55,931 nucleotides of DNA from an uncultured Bacteroidota bacterium (GCA_946186925.1 CAMHPA010000015.1:1-55931), one strand, 5' to 3'; counted from the first letter of the stretch, positions 41,384 through 50,783 are shown. The notes: generated by a model not told the origin, from the letters alone. Numbers and translations: made by a program.

Positions 41384-42496
41384 TCACTCATCCCCAAACT
41401 CCATCAGATAAGCCTTGATGAAATCGTTCAGTTCGCCATCCAAAACGGCCTGCACGTTCGATGTCTCGTAGCCTGTGCGCACGTCTTTCACCAGTTTGTA
41501 GGGGTGCAGCACGTATGAGCGGATTTGCGAGCCCCACTCAATTTTCTTCTTGCCAGCCTCAACTTTGTTGGTCTCGATGCGGCGCTTCTCCAACTCCAGG
41601 TTGTAGAGTTGCGATTTGAGCAGTCGCAGGGCGTTCTCGCGGTTCTTTGGTTGGTCGCGGGTTTCGGTGTTCTCGATTGAAATCTCATCGTCCTCGCCTG
41701 TGACGGGGTTTTTGAACTTGTAGTGCAGACGCACGCCCGACTCCACTTTGTTCACGTTCTGACCGCCAGCGCCGCTTGAGCGGAAGGTGTCCCACGACAG
41801 GTTTGCGGGGTTGATGTTTATCTCAATATCGTCGTCGATTGACGGGGTTACAAACACCGATGAGAACGATGTCTGCCGCTTGCCCTGCGCGTTGAAGGGC
41901 GATATGCGCACCAGGCGGTGCACGCCGTTCTCGCTCTTCAGGTAGCCGTAGGCATACTCGCCCTCGAACTCCAGAGTGACGGTTTTCACGCCAGCCTCAT
42001 CGCCAGGCAGGAAGTTCTGCTCGCGCACCTTGTAGCCGTTTTTCTCGCCCCAGCGGATATACATTCGCATCAGCATCTCGGTCCAATCCTGACTCTCGGT
42101 GCCGCCCGCGCCCGCGTTCAGTTTCACAATGGCGCTCATCTTGTCCTCCTCGCGGCGAAGCATATTGCGTGATTCGGCCGACTCCACTTTTTCCAAAGCC
42201 GCCGCATATTGCGCGTCCACTTCCTCCTCGGTGCTCTCGCCCAAAGCGTAGAAATCCATCAGCACCTGAAGGTCGTCGGTGGCCGATTTGGCGTCGTTGT
42301 AGCAGGCAATCCAACTCTTGATGCCGTTGATTTTCTTCAGTTGCGCCTCGGCCTTTTTGGGGTCGTCCCAGAAGTCGGGCGCCTGACTTTTCTGCTGCTC
42401 CTCGTCGAGTTCCACAAGGCGGCTGTCGATGTCGAGATGCTTGCGCAGCGCCTCAACGCGGCTCACAAGGTCTTTTTGTTGTTCGGGTAGTACCAT
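41384..42496 (-). CDS. prfB: peptide chain release factor 2, no programmed frameshift
   Basis: RF2 reads UGA and UAA stop codons and releases the finished peptide. The 370-residue protein has the tripeptide SPF in RISPFNAQG and the catalytic GGQ in SSGAGGQNVN. In Escherichia coli and many bacteria, prfB has an in-frame UGA near codon 26 that needs a +1 shift. Here the same place (ALRKHLDID) is read straight through with CTC GAC codons, and the open frame runs from a good start with no interruption. The self-regulating frameshift is therefore absent. The gene is followed by a non-coding stretch and lies downstream of the small beta-barrel gene. Confidence 0.95.
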   Translation of the reverse strand: MVLPEQQKDLVSRVEALRKHLDIDSRLVELDEEQQKSQAPDFWDDPKKAEAQLKKINGIKSWIACYNDAKSATDDLQVLMDFYALGESTEEEVDAQYAAALEKVESAESRNMLRREEDKMSAIVKLNAGAGGTESQDWTEMLMRMYIRWGEKNGYKVREQNFLPGDEAGVKTVTLEFEGEYAYGYLKSENGVHRLVRISPFNAQGKRQTSFSSVFVTPSIDDDIEININPANLSWDTFRSSGAGGQNVNKVESGVRLHYKFKNPVTGEDDEISIENTETRDQPKNRENALRLLKSQLYNLELEKRRIETNKVEAGKKKIEWGSQIRSYVLHPYKLVKDVRTGYETSNVQAVLDGELNDFIKAYLMEFGDE

Positions 42497-42590
42497 TATA
42501 TTTTTGATTTATTTGTTTTGTTTTTTGAACACAGATGACACAAATTGTACGGATCTACAAAGATCATTATATATTTTTATTTTTTTATCC

Positions 42591-43187
42591 TCACCTTTTT
42601 AACCTCGCCCCCCAATCGATAGCCATTTTAAATGTCGTAAACGAGTTTAAGGCTTGAATCTTATTGTCTTGACCGCTTGTCAAGCCATTATAATCGGATT
42701 TGTAAGTTTGTAATGAGTAACCTAATGAATAACTAAAATGACCAAGCAAACCGCCATAACTACCGAAAGACCTGAACCCAAATGAAAATGCAAGATGCAA
42801 ACCCTTAAAATCGCCTAATGTGCCGCCACACTGCATATCTACAAACGGTGAAATTACACGATTTTGAAACTCATATCTTATATTTGGAAGAATCGGAAAC
42901 GAAGAGTATTCTTCATTTTTTTCAGATACACATAAAAGCCTTCCTATTCCCAAGCCCACAAACATATGGTCAGACATTTGGTAACCTTGAATGGTAATGT
43001 CTGACAGACATAAATATTTTTCTTTGGTTTTAAAGTTGTCGGAAACCGCCACACCCGTTTCAATAAATCCTCGATAGCCAGTTTTGAAATATCTTTTATT
43101 TGCGAGGGATGATTTATTTGTCTTTGTCTGAGCCTCGGCCACTCCGCACAATAATAATGCCAATATAATCATTGCTATTTTATTCAT
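42591..43187 (-). CDS. small outer-membrane beta-barrel protein
   Basis: I start at the ATG at 43187 because it begins the signal peptide MNKIAMIILALLLCGVAEAQ; the ATG 18 bases upstream is less likely. The 198-residue product has alternating strands with Gly and aromatic residues (YRGFIETGVAVSDN, HMFVGLGIGRLL, LHLAFSFGFRSFG, LGHFSYSLGYSLQ, FKMAIDWGARLKR), which looks like a small outer-membrane barrel. No family name is recognised and the function is unknown. Confidence 0.55.
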   Translation of the reverse strand: MNKIAMIILALLLCGVAEAQTKTNKSSLANKRYFKTGYRGFIETGVAVSDNFKTKEKYLCLSDITIQGYQMSDHMFVGLGIGRLLCVSEKNEEYSSFPILPNIRYEFQNRVISPFVDMQCGGTLGDFKGLHLAFSFGFRSFGSYGGLLGHFSYSLGYSLQTYKSDYNGLTSGQDNKIQALNSFTTFKMAIDWGARLKR

Positions 43188-43224
43188 AATCTGCGATTTG
43201 TGCATATCTAAATAAAAATTGTAG

Positions 43225-43259
43225 CAAAGATAAACGTTTCACCTTTTTTGCGCGCCAAA
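43225..43259 (-). promoter_or_regulatory. promoter of the small beta-barrel gene
   Basis: Minus-strand TATCTTTG (43225-43232) is an exact -7 match with TTTG (43256-43259) 23 bases upstream. It separates this gene from rodA. Confidence 0.45.
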
Positions 43260-43299
43260 ATATAATCAGTGCCAATCAGTTCTATCTGTGTTCTAATCA

Positions 43300-44724
43300 T
43301 CACGTAATCAACTCCATCCTATTGCAATCCAACTTCAGGAATATGAACAGCAGCATTGTGAAGCCCCAGAGCGACGAGCCGCCGTAACTGAAGAACGGCA
43401 GCGGAATGCCGATGACGGGCGCAATGCCGATGGTCATCCCGACGTTCACCGCAATGTGGAAGAAGAATATCGACGCCACACAATAGCCGTAGATTCGGCT
43501 GAACTTCGATTTCTGCCGTTCGGCCAGCACCAAGAGCCGCACAAGCAGCGTCAGGAACAAAAGCAGCAGCAGCGTGGTGCCCATAAAGCCCCATTCCTCG
43601 CCAATGGTGCAGAAGATGAAGTCGGTGCTCTGCTCGGGCACGAACTTGAATTTGGTCTGCGTGCCTTGCAGATAGCCCTTGCCCGTCAGGCCGCCCGAGC
43701 CGATGGCAATCATCGATTGGTTCACATTGTAGCCCGCGCCCTGAAGGTCAACCTCGATGCCCAGCAGGTGGTTGATGCGGGCGCGTTGGTGAGCGGCCAG
43801 CACGTTGTCGAAGAAATATCCCACCGAGAAAGTGAAGCCGATTGATGCCACGGCAATGCCGATGACGGCCGCAATCTTGCCCAGTTTGTGGCGGTAGGTG
43901 TAGTAGAGATAGTACGGAATGGCCAGCCCGAACCCGATGAGCAACGGCACGTATTTAGGCCACTGCGGCGCAAGCCATCGGCACAGACCGAAAGCGGCGG
44001 CGGTGGTCACGAGCAGTATCAGAAAACTGATTCCCAACTCTTTATGATTATCGCGAAGCACAAAGAACGCCACAAACGCCAGTGCCTCAATCACAATCAG
44101 AATAATGTGCAACTCAAACAGCAGCGACAGCACAAACAGCAGCGCCATCAACAGCCCCAGAATGAACAGAATCGGCTTCATCCCCTCGCGGAAATAGGCA
44201 ATGAGCAGAGCCGCAAACACCAGCGCCGAGCCCGTGTCGTTCTGCAGCAGAATGAACGCCGACGGCAGAAAGCAGATGCCGAAAACAATCATCATCGACT
44301 TGAAACTCTCGGGCCTGAAATGGTAGCGCGACATATATTTTGCCAGCGTGAGCGATGCCGCTATTTTGGCGAACTCGGCAGGCTGCACCTGAATGGGGCC
44401 CAGCACAATCCACGATTTGGCGCCGTTCACCGTCGAGCCGAAGAGTAGCACCGAGAGCAGAATGAGCATCAGCGCGCCATAGATGAGTTCGGCGAACGTT
44501 GAGTAGAACTTGCTGTCGATGACCAGCACCACAATGGCAATGACCACAGCCGCGCCAATCCAAATCATTTGACGGCCGTAACGCGTTGCCATACTGAAAC
44601 TTGCGTGGTCGGCCGAGTACGACGCCGAGTAGATGTTGAACCAGCCCAGGGTGATGAGCACCAGATAGAGTATCACCGTGAACCAGTCGATGTTTTGCAA
44701 TATGGTGCTACCTCGTTGTTCCAT
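43300..44724 (-). CDS. rodA: rod-shape SEDS glycosyltransferase RodA
   Basis: RodA is the SEDS-family peptidoglycan glycosyltransferase that works with PBP2 in the elongation complex. The 474-residue integral membrane protein has about ten transmembrane helices and family blocks: NIYSASYSADH near the N-terminus, GPIQVQPAEFAKI near 120, LQNDTGSALVFAALL near 160, GLTGKGYLQGTQTKFKFVPEQSTDFIF near 350, and a GIPLPFFSYGGSS block near the C-terminus. It is longer than the usual 370-400 residues, mainly by a middle insertion around 200-300. It overlaps mrdA by 17 bases, which shows coupled translation. Confidence 0.95.
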   Translation of the reverse strand: MEQRGSTILQNIDWFTVILYLVLITLGWFNIYSASYSADHASFSMATRYGRQMIWIGAAVVIAIVVLVIDSKFYSTFAELIYGALMLILLSVLLFGSTVNGAKSWIVLGPIQVQPAEFAKIAASLTLAKYMSRYHFRPESFKSMMIVFGICFLPSAFILLQNDTGSALVFAALLIAYFREGMKPILFILGLLMALLFVLSLLFELHIILIVIEALAFVAFFVLRDNHKELGISFLILLVTTAAAFGLCRWLAPQWPKYVPLLIGFGLAIPYYLYYTYRHKLGKIAAVIGIAVASIGFTFSVGYFFDNVLAAHQRARINHLLGIEVDLQGAGYNVNQSMIAIGSGGLTGKGYLQGTQTKFKFVPEQSTDFIFCTIGEEWGFMGTTLLLLLFLTLLVRLLVLAERQKSKFSRIYGYCVASIFFFHIAVNVGMTIGIAPVIGIPLPFFSYGGSSLWGFTMLLFIFLKLDCNRMELIT

Positions 44725-46543
44725 TGATTAAATCCATTGATAACATTCGTTTTTCGAGCCACGGCCGCGTCACAGTGTCGGTCAGATAGCGTTCAATCAT
44801 CAGGCTTGCGATGGGCGCCGCGTACGAAGCGCCGAAACCAGCGTTCTCGACATACACGGCGATGGCAATCTGCGGATTCTCGCGCGGGGCGAAGGCCATA
44901 AAAATCGAGTGGTCCTTGCCGTGCGGGTTCTCGGCCGTACCAGTCTTTCCGCACACGTCGATTCCGCGGATGGCGGCCACACCAGCCGTGCCGCCCGTGG
45001 GCGAGTTCACAGCGCGGTACATTCCCTCGATTATAATCGGGAAGTAGGTTGTGTCGATGTCGGTGTAGTGCGGCTCGCGGAAGCGGTCAAGAATGCTGTT
45101 GTCGCCTTCGCGAATCTCTTTCACAATGTGCGGCGTGAAGTAGCGGCCTTGGTTGGCGATGGTCGATGCCAGATTGGCCATCTGCACGGGCGTGAGCAGC
45201 AACTCGCCCTGACCGATTGAGTTCGACACAATGTAGAGCGATTTCAGGCGCCCCTTGCCGTAGGTGCGGTTGTAGAAACTCAATGTGGGCACATAGCCAG
45301 CCACCTCGTATGGCAGGTCAACGCCCAACTTCGAGCCAAAGCCGAACGATGTGGCGTGGTTGCGCCAAACAGTGAAGGCGCTGTCGATGGTCTGATATTT
45401 CGGATTGTCGAGCAGAGCGCGGTACTCGGCCGCAAAAAACGCGTTGCACGAGTGCTGCAGAGCCGACACCACGTTGAGCGGACTCTCGTGGCCGTGGCAG
45501 CCCATATGGAACCGCCCCACCGTGTAACCGTAGTGACACGGGTAGTAGGTGTACAGTCCGTTGATGATTCCCTCTTGAAGGCCGATGAGCGCGTTCACCG
45601 TCTTGAATGTCGAGCCAGGCGGATAGCGCGCCTGCAGCGGACGGCAGAAGAGCGGGTTCAGCGAGTCGGCGCGCAGTTGCTTGTAGTTGGCCGAGCGCTC
45701 GCGCCCCACAAGCAGCCCAGGGTCGTAGGTCGGGGCCGAAACAATGGCCAGAATCTCGCCCGTGGCGGGTTCAATGGCCACAATCGAGCCAATCTTGTTC
45801 TGCATCAGGCGCTCGCCGTACTCTTGCAGGCGGGCGTCGAGCGTGAGTGTTATGTCGTGGCCGTTGACAGCCAGAGTGTCGTAGATGCCGTTTTTGTATT
45901 GTCCCTTGATGCGATTGTGCACGTCCACCATAAAAATCTCGACGCCCTTCTTGCCGCGCAGTTGTTCCTCATACATTCTTTCCACGCCGCTGATGCCGAT
46001 GTAGTCGCCCGACTTGTAGTAACTGTCGTTCTGCGCCGTCTTGTCGTCAACCTCGCCCACATAGCCGAAGGTGTGCGCGGCAATGTTGTGCGGATAGATG
46101 CGCAGGCTTCGCGTTTGAGCGTAAAAGCCCTTGAATTGGTACAGATTCTCTTGAAAAGCGCCGTACTGCTCGGCCGAAATCTGCTCAAGAAAAACCGACG
46201 ATTTATAGTAAGAGTAACGTTTCGCTTTGCGCAGACGCTTGTCAACCTGCTCTTTGTCGATGCCCAGAAGTTGGCAGAACAGCGCCGTGTCGAACTCGTG
46301 CAGTTGGTTGGGCGTCACCATCAGGTCGTAGGCCGCCTGATTGTGTACCAGAAGCACGCCGTTGCGGTCGTACATCAGGCCGCGGGCGGGATATTGCGTC
46401 ACGTAGCGCAGCACGTTGTTCGAAGCCGACATCTTATACGATTGGTCAACCACCTGAAGGAAGAACAATCGGCCTATGTAGATGAGAATGATTAAAGCAA
46501 ACAAACCACCTACCACGAAACATCGCTGACGGAACGGGTTCAT
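44708..46543 (-). CDS. mrdA: penicillin-binding protein 2
   Basis: PBP2 is the transpeptidase of the cell elongation complex. The 611-residue protein has an N-terminal membrane helix (about 8-28), the dimerisation domain, and the transpeptidase domain with SxxK in GSTFK, SxN in SCN and KTG in GKTGTAEN. The domain order and length are typical of elongation PBP2. It is the partner of the RodA encoded directly after it and follows mreD with a 4-base overlap. Confidence 0.95.
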   Translation of the reverse strand: MNPFRQRCFVVGGLFALIILIYIGRLFFLQVVDQSYKMSASNNVLRYVTQYPARGLMYDRNGVLLVHNQAAYDLMVTPNQLHEFDTALFCQLLGIDKEQVDKRLRKAKRYSYYKSSVFLEQISAEQYGAFQENLYQFKGFYAQTRSLRIYPHNIAAHTFGYVGEVDDKTAQNDSYYKSGDYIGISGVERMYEEQLRGKKGVEIFMVDVHNRIKGQYKNGIYDTLAVNGHDITLTLDARLQEYGERLMQNKIGSIVAIEPATGEILAIVSAPTYDPGLLVGRERSANYKQLRADSLNPLFCRPLQARYPPGSTFKTVNALIGLQEGIINGLYTYYPCHYGYTVGRFHMGCHGHESPLNVVSALQHSCNAFFAAEYRALLDNPKYQTIDSAFTVWRNHATSFGFGSKLGVDLPYEVAGYVPTLSFYNRTYGKGRLKSLYIVSNSIGQGELLLTPVQMANLASTIANQGRYFTPHIVKEIREGDNSILDRFREPHYTDIDTTYFPIIIEGMYRAVNSPTGGTAGVAAIRGIDVCGKTGTAENPHGKDHSIFMAFAPRENPQIAIAVYVENAGFGASYAAPIASLMIERYLTDTVTRPWLEKRMLSMDLINGTTR

Positions 46544-47052
46544 TTGTTGCTACGTGTGAACAGAAATTGACTCAAAATGATAAGCAGCATTGTGAAGACG
46601 ATGCTCAACAGAGCGCGCCACAGAATCAGGTGCAGACTGCTGAATTTGAACGCCTCAACCACAAACAGGAAAACGTGATGGACGAGCACCACCGTCAGGC
46701 TGTATTTCACAAACCAGCCCGCGCCAAAAATGCGGATGTTGGGTGTGTCGGTCGGCTCAACAGTTTCGCGCGGCATCAGCGAGCCGAGCATATAGGGGCG
46801 CAGAAAGCCCGCAAACACCGTCGCCGACGTGTGGATGCCAGGCGAGTTGCAGAACATATCAACGCTCAAACCCAGCGCGAACGACAGCACGAGCGTAAGC
46901 CAGCCAGGAGTGCCGAACGGCAGCATAATCACAAACAGAATGTAGAGATAGGGGTTGATGAAGCCGCCCAGTTGAACCTGATTCAGCACGCCCACCTGAA
47001 GCAGCATCAGCACCACAAAACGGATAATATTTCGTATCAGCACGTTATTCAT
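46540..47052 (-). CDS. mreD: rod-shape membrane protein MreD
   Basis: A 170-residue protein with about five transmembrane helices. The family is weakly conserved; here the identity is set mainly by position between mreC and mrdA, with overlaps of 8 and 4 bases, and by the pattern of hydrophobic segments and the FINPYLYILFVIMLPFG block. It works with MreB and MreC to keep the rod elongation complex at the membrane. Confidence 0.9.
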   Translation of the reverse strand: MNNVLIRNIIRFVVLMLLQVGVLNQVQLGGFINPYLYILFVIMLPFGTPGWLTLVLSFALGLSVDMFCNSPGIHTSATVFAGFLRPYMLGSLMPRETVEPTDTPNIRIFGAGWFVKYSLTVVLVHHVFLFVVEAFKFSSLHLILWRALLSIVFTMLLIILSQFLFTRSNK

Positions 47053-47875
47053 TTTCCGACATTTCCTGTAGTTCCAACTGTTCCTTTTTCAGCAGATTGC
47101 GCACCACCTGCACGTTCGACAGCCGCTTGAAATCGACCGACAGCCGCACGCTTGCCGACATAAAGCCGTTCACGCCGTGCGCCGTCACCGATTCAACGTT
47201 TCCAATCATCACCCCTTTCGGGAAAATGGTTGAGTAGCCGCTTGTTATCACCACATCGCCCTTGCGCACCGTGATGTGCCCAGGCAGGTCCTCAAGGTTG
47301 GCAATGCGGTAGTCGCCGCCTTCCCAGCCCAGCGAGCCGAAGTAACCGCTCTTTTCGAGCATTGCGCTGATTTTCAGGTTTTGGTTCAGCAGGCTGATGA
47401 CCGACGAGAAATTGGGCGACACAGCCTTGACAACACCCACCGCGCCCATTGCCGACACCACCGCCATTCCAGGCTCAACGCCGTGCTTGCTGCCGATGTC
47501 GAGTGTCAGAAAGTTGTTGGCGCTCTTCACCGAGTTGCTGATGACGCGGCACGGCAGATACTCATACTGCTGCGTGTAAACCGAGTCGAAAGCCGTCTGC
47601 GCGGCCAGCGTGTCGATTTTCGAACTTTCGGGCATCATTGTGCGCAGCCGCGCCAGTTCGTCGTTCAGTTCCTGATTGCGTTGGTTCAGACTCAAGTAGT
47701 TGTTCACCGTCGAAAAAACGCTGTTCACACGCCCCGCCACCGCCGACGACGAGTTGATGAAACTCGTGTGTTGGTAACTGTTGTAGCGCACAACCATCAC
47801 AAACGACACGCTCTCAAGCAGTATGAAGAGCAGCACGTAGTGGTTTCGCAATATGAACAGAATCAGGTTTTTCAT
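47045..47875 (-). CDS. mreC: rod-shape determining protein MreC
   Basis: MreC is the periplasmic scaffold of the elongation complex that activates PBP2. The 276-residue protein has an N-terminal membrane helix (about 8-28), a coiled coil (about 65-95, with LNQRNQELNDELARL), and the beta-rich MreC core (about 110-260, with DIGSKHGVEPGMAVVSAMGAVG and VITSGYSTIFPKGVMIG). It overlaps mreD by 8 bases. A hairpin lies between mreB and this gene. Confidence 0.95.
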   Translation of the reverse strand: MKNLILFILRNHYVLLFILLESVSFVMVVRYNSYQHTSFINSSSAVAGRVNSVFSTVNNYLSLNQRNQELNDELARLRTMMPESSKIDTLAAQTAFDSVYTQQYEYLPCRVISNSVKSANNFLTLDIGSKHGVEPGMAVVSAMGAVGVVKAVSPNFSSVISLLNQNLKISAMLEKSGYFGSLGWEGGDYRIANLEDLPGHITVRKGDVVITSGYSTIFPKGVMIGNVESVTAHGVNGFMSASVRLSVDFKRLSNVQVVRNLLKKEQLELQEMSENE

Positions 47876-47889
47876 TTTTATTTGTCATC

Positions 47890-47942
47890 AGACGTCAGAC
47901 AACAGACATCAGTCTTTTGTCCGTTGTCCGTTGTCTGTAGTC
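47890..47942. repeat. short iterated intergenic repeat between mreB and mreC
   Basis: The tract contains GTCAGACAACAGACATCAG and the iterated GTCCGTTGTCCGTTGTCTG. It lies between the attenuator hairpin and the mreC start. It is a different family from the AACTT tracts. I see no other feature in it. Confidence 0.45.
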
Positions 47943-47944
47943 CA

Positions 47945-47981
47945 AAAAGATTGTGCCCATCAGAAACCGACAGGCACAATC
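47945..47981 (-). terminator. intra-operon terminator or attenuator between mreB and mreC
   Basis: Arms GATTGTGCC (47950-47958) and GGCACAATC (47973-47981), followed on the minus strand by TTTTT. It lies 6 bases past the mreB stop codon, inside the purH-mreB-mreC-mreD-mrdA-rodA row. The stem is strong but the T run is short, so partial termination is likely. Confidence 0.7.
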
Positions 47982-47986
47982 GCTAA

Positions 47987-49012
47987 TTATTTAATCAAGA
48001 ATTTGAATCGGTGCGAGTTTTTCAGCGCGATGCCTGTGCCGCGTGCCACGCAGTGCAGCGGGTCTTCGGCAACGTGGAACGGAATCTTCGTCTTCTCGGT
48101 CAGACGCTTGTCCAATCCGCGCAGCAGTGCGCCGCCGCCAGCAAGGAAGATGCCCTTGCGGTAGATGTCGGCGTACAACTCGGGCGGCGTGTGCTCAAGT
48201 GTTGCCAGAATGGCCGTCTCAATCTTGCTGATAGAGCGGTCAAGGCAGTGTGCGATTTCCTGATACGAGATTGGAATCTCAATCGGCAGGGCCGTCATTT
48301 GGTGCGGTCCGCGAACCAGATAGTCTGCGGGCGGCTCGTCCAAATCGGGCAGCGCCGAGCCAACCTTGATTTTGATGTCCTCGGCCGTGCGCTCACCAAT
48401 CTTAATATTGTGCTGATGGCGCATATACTCGCGGATGTCTTCCGTGAACTCATCGCCAGCAATGCGGATTGACTCGTTCGACACAATGCCGCCCAGCGAA
48501 ATGACGGCAATCTCGGTGGTACCACCGCCTATATCGACAACCATATGGCCCTCGGGCGCCTCAACATCAACGCCCATACCAAGCGCGGCGGCCATCGGCT
48601 CGTAAATCATCAGCACCTCGCGGCCACCAGCGTGTTCCGACGAGTCGCGCACGGCACGCAACTCAACCTCGGTTGAGCCCGACGGCACGCAGATGACGAT
48701 TTTCAGAGCAGGCGAGAAAAGTTGAGTCTTCTTCTCGTTCACCATTCTGATAAGGCCGCGAATCATCTTCTCGGCAGCGTCGAAGTCGGCAATCACACCA
48801 TCGCGCAGCGGGCGGATGGTTTTGATGTTCTCGTGCGTCTTGCCGTGCATCATTCGTGCCTTTTCGCCAATGGCAATCACCTTTTGTGTGTTGTTGTCAA
48901 CGGCCACAATCGACGGCTCGTCAACCACAATCTTGTCGTTATGGATGATTATGGAATTGGCTGTGCCAAGGTCGATTGCAAGTTCTTGTGTTAAAAACGA
49001 AAACAATCCCAT
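47987..49012 (-). CDS. mreB: rod-shape actin homologue MreB
   Basis: MreB forms membrane-bound filaments that direct wall synthesis in rod cells. The 341-residue protein has the actin-fold ATP-binding blocks DLGTANSIIIH (phosphate 1), DIGGGTTEIAVISLGG (phosphate 2) and FLAGGGALLRGLDKRL (adenosine). No signal or membrane helix is present apart from the expected amphipathic N-terminus (MGLFSFLTQ). It lies 15 bases after purH and leads the shape operon. Its presence suggests a rod-shaped cell. Confidence 0.97.
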   Translation of the reverse strand: MGLFSFLTQELAIDLGTANSIIIHNDKIVVDEPSIVAVDNNTQKVIAIGEKARMMHGKTHENIKTIRPLRDGVIADFDAAEKMIRGLIRMVNEKKTQLFSPALKIVICVPSGSTEVELRAVRDSSEHAGGREVLMIYEPMAAALGMGVDVEAPEGHMVVDIGGGTTEIAVISLGGIVSNESIRIAGDEFTEDIREYMRHQHNIKIGERTAEDIKIKVGSALPDLDEPPADYLVRGPHQMTALPIEIPISYQEIAHCLDRSISKIETAILATLEHTPPELYADIYRKGIFLAGGGALLRGLDKRLTEKTKIPFHVAEDPLHCVARGTGIALKNSHRFKFLIK

Positions 49013-49027
49013 TGTTCTATCTATTTT

Positions 49028-50611
49028 CTAGTGTTTAAAATGTCTGATTCCTGTGAACACCATTGCGATGCCGTACTTGTTGCAGGCCTCGATGACTTCG
49101 GGGTCGTGGATGCTGCCGCCAGGTGTTACAATGTACTTGATGCCGAACTCGTTGCAGGCCTCAACGCTGTCGCTGAACGGGAAGAACGCGTCAGAGATAA
49201 GCACGCTCTCGCCAATTGAGCAGCCTTGTTTCAGGTTGAAGCGCGGCACTGTCAGGCGTTGCAGACTGTCGATGCGGTTGGGTTGTCCCATTCCCGCGCC
49301 CGTCAGCCAGTACGAACCGTCGGCGGCTTGCGACACAAGCGCCATTGAGTTGCTCTTCAGGTATTTGCAGGCCTGTGTGCCGAATTTTGCAAGGTCAATC
49401 TGCTTGTCGGTGAACTTGCAGTCGGTAACAGGGCGGTACTCTTTGTCCATTCCCTCGTCCTCGTCCTGAACCAGCAGGCCGCCGTTCACCGAGCGGTACA
49501 TTTTCTCGCCAGTGATTGTCGGTTTGACAGGCGTTACCAGCACGCGCAGGTTCTTCTTCTTTGCCAGAACCTCTTTCGCCTCGTCGGTGTACGATGGGGC
49601 GATGATTATCTCGATGAACTTGCCAGTGAACCATTCGGCAATCTGCTTGTCAACCTCGCAGGTGAAGCAGACAATGCCGCCGTAGGCGCTCACAGGGTCG
49701 CCCGCCCAAGCCAACTCAAGGGCTTTCATCGGGCTGTCGGCCACTGCCAGACCGCAGGGGTTCAGGTGCTTAACAACCGCCACGCCAACTTTGTTCTTGA
49801 TGTTGTCAACAGCGTTGTAGGCGTCGCTTGCGGCCTTCCAGGCGGCGTCGGCGTCGAGCATATTGTTGTATGAAATCTCTTTGCCCTGCAGGCAAGGTGA
49901 GCCTGCCAGCGTGTGCTCGAGATTGGTGTTCTTGAACGGATAGAAGACGGCTTTTTGGTGCGGGTTCTCGCCGTAGCGAAGCACCTTGCCGCCAGTCAGG
50001 CTGATTTTTTCCGACTCTTCGTTGTCTTTGTTGAAGTAGTTGAAGATGGCCGAGTCGTAGTGCGACGATGTGTCGAAAGCCTTGCGTGCGAACTCGCGGC
50101 GCTGCTCAAGCGTTGTCTCGGCGCCCTGTTTCTGCAGGATTTCGAGCAGTTCGCCGTATTGCTCGCGCGAACTAACGATAACCACGTCTTTGAAATTCTT
50201 TGCAGCCGCGCGGATGAGCGATATGCCGCCAATGTCAATCTTCTCGATGATGTCGGCTTCGGGTGCGCCGCTTGCCACGGTCTGCTCAAACGGGTAAAGG
50301 TCGACAATCACCAGGTCGATGTTGTCAATCTCGTACTGCTTCATCTGCTCGTTGTCCTGCGCATTGTCGCGACGGCCCAGAATGCCGCCGAAAATCTTCG
50401 GGTGCAGCGTCTTCACGCGTCCGCCCAGAATCGACGGGTAAGTGGTGAGCGACTCAACGGTCTGCACATTCACGCCCAGTTTTTTGATGAAATCGTAGGT
50501 TCCGCCTGTCGAGATGAGATTAACGCCCAGTTTGTCGAGTTCCTTCACAATCGGTTCCAACTGGTCTTTGTAAAAAACCGATATGAGTGCATTTTTAATT
50601 TTTGTTGCCAT
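49028..50611 (-). CDS. purH: bifunctional AICAR transformylase/IMP cyclohydrolase
   Basis: PurH does the last two steps of IMP synthesis. I start at the ATG at 50611 (MATKIKNALISVFYK), the usual family start; the frame is open further upstream. The 527-residue protein has the N-terminal cyclohydrolase domain (to about 200; VNLISTGGTYDFIKKLGV, GRVKTLHPKIFGGILGRRD) and the C-terminal transformylase domain (RYGENPHQKAVFY, VVKHLNPCGLAV, SDAFFPFSD). It precedes mreB by 15 bases and shares its transcript, a link also known in other Bacteroidota. Confidence 0.97.
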   Translation of the reverse strand: MATKIKNALISVFYKDQLEPIVKELDKLGVNLISTGGTYDFIKKLGVNVQTVESLTTYPSILGGRVKTLHPKIFGGILGRRDNAQDNEQMKQYEIDNIDLVIVDLYPFEQTVASGAPEADIIEKIDIGGISLIRAAAKNFKDVVIVSSREQYGELLEILQKQGAETTLEQRREFARKAFDTSSHYDSAIFNYFNKDNEESEKISLTGGKVLRYGENPHQKAVFYPFKNTNLEHTLAGSPCLQGKEISYNNMLDADAAWKAASDAYNAVDNIKNKVGVAVVKHLNPCGLAVADSPMKALELAWAGDPVSAYGGIVCFTCEVDKQIAEWFTGKFIEIIIAPSYTDEAKEVLAKKKNLRVLVTPVKPTITGEKMYRSVNGGLLVQDEDEGMDKEYRPVTDCKFTDKQIDLAKFGTQACKYLKSNSMALVSQAADGSYWLTGAGMGQPNRIDSLQRLTVPRFNLKQGCSIGESVLISDAFFPFSDSVEACNEFGIKYIVTPGGSIHDPEVIEACNKYGIAMVFTGIRHFKH

Positions 50612-50676
50612 CAACAATTCGTTTAAACTTGATAATAAGTAAGATATGACGAAAAACACTCCGCCACTCCAACGCA

Positions 50677-50684
50677 CAAATATA
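50677..50684 (-). promoter_or_regulatory. -7 element of the purH-mreB operon
   Basis: Minus-strand TATATTTG matches TAnnTTTG, 66 bases before the purH start. No clear -33 TTTG. The leader is about 60 bases. Confidence 0.4.
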
Positions 50685-50755
50685 TAATTTTTGAAAGCGA
50701 TTGGGTTTAGGGGCGTTCATATTTGTAAACAATATTTTAAACAAGCCTTTATCAA

Positions 50756-50783
50756 ACAAAAAACGGGAACACTTGCATTCCCG
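50756..50783 (-). terminator. terminator of the LytTR regulator gene
   Basis: Arms CGGGAA (50764-50769) and TTCCCG (50778-50783) followed on the minus strand by TTTTTTG. It lies about 55 bases after the stop codon. Confidence 0.7.

Noticed and set aside
47890-47942. Possible promoter or regulator site in the GTCCGTTGTCC tract
   Set aside because: No -7 box or palindromic operator can be read in it; it looks like a simple short repeat.
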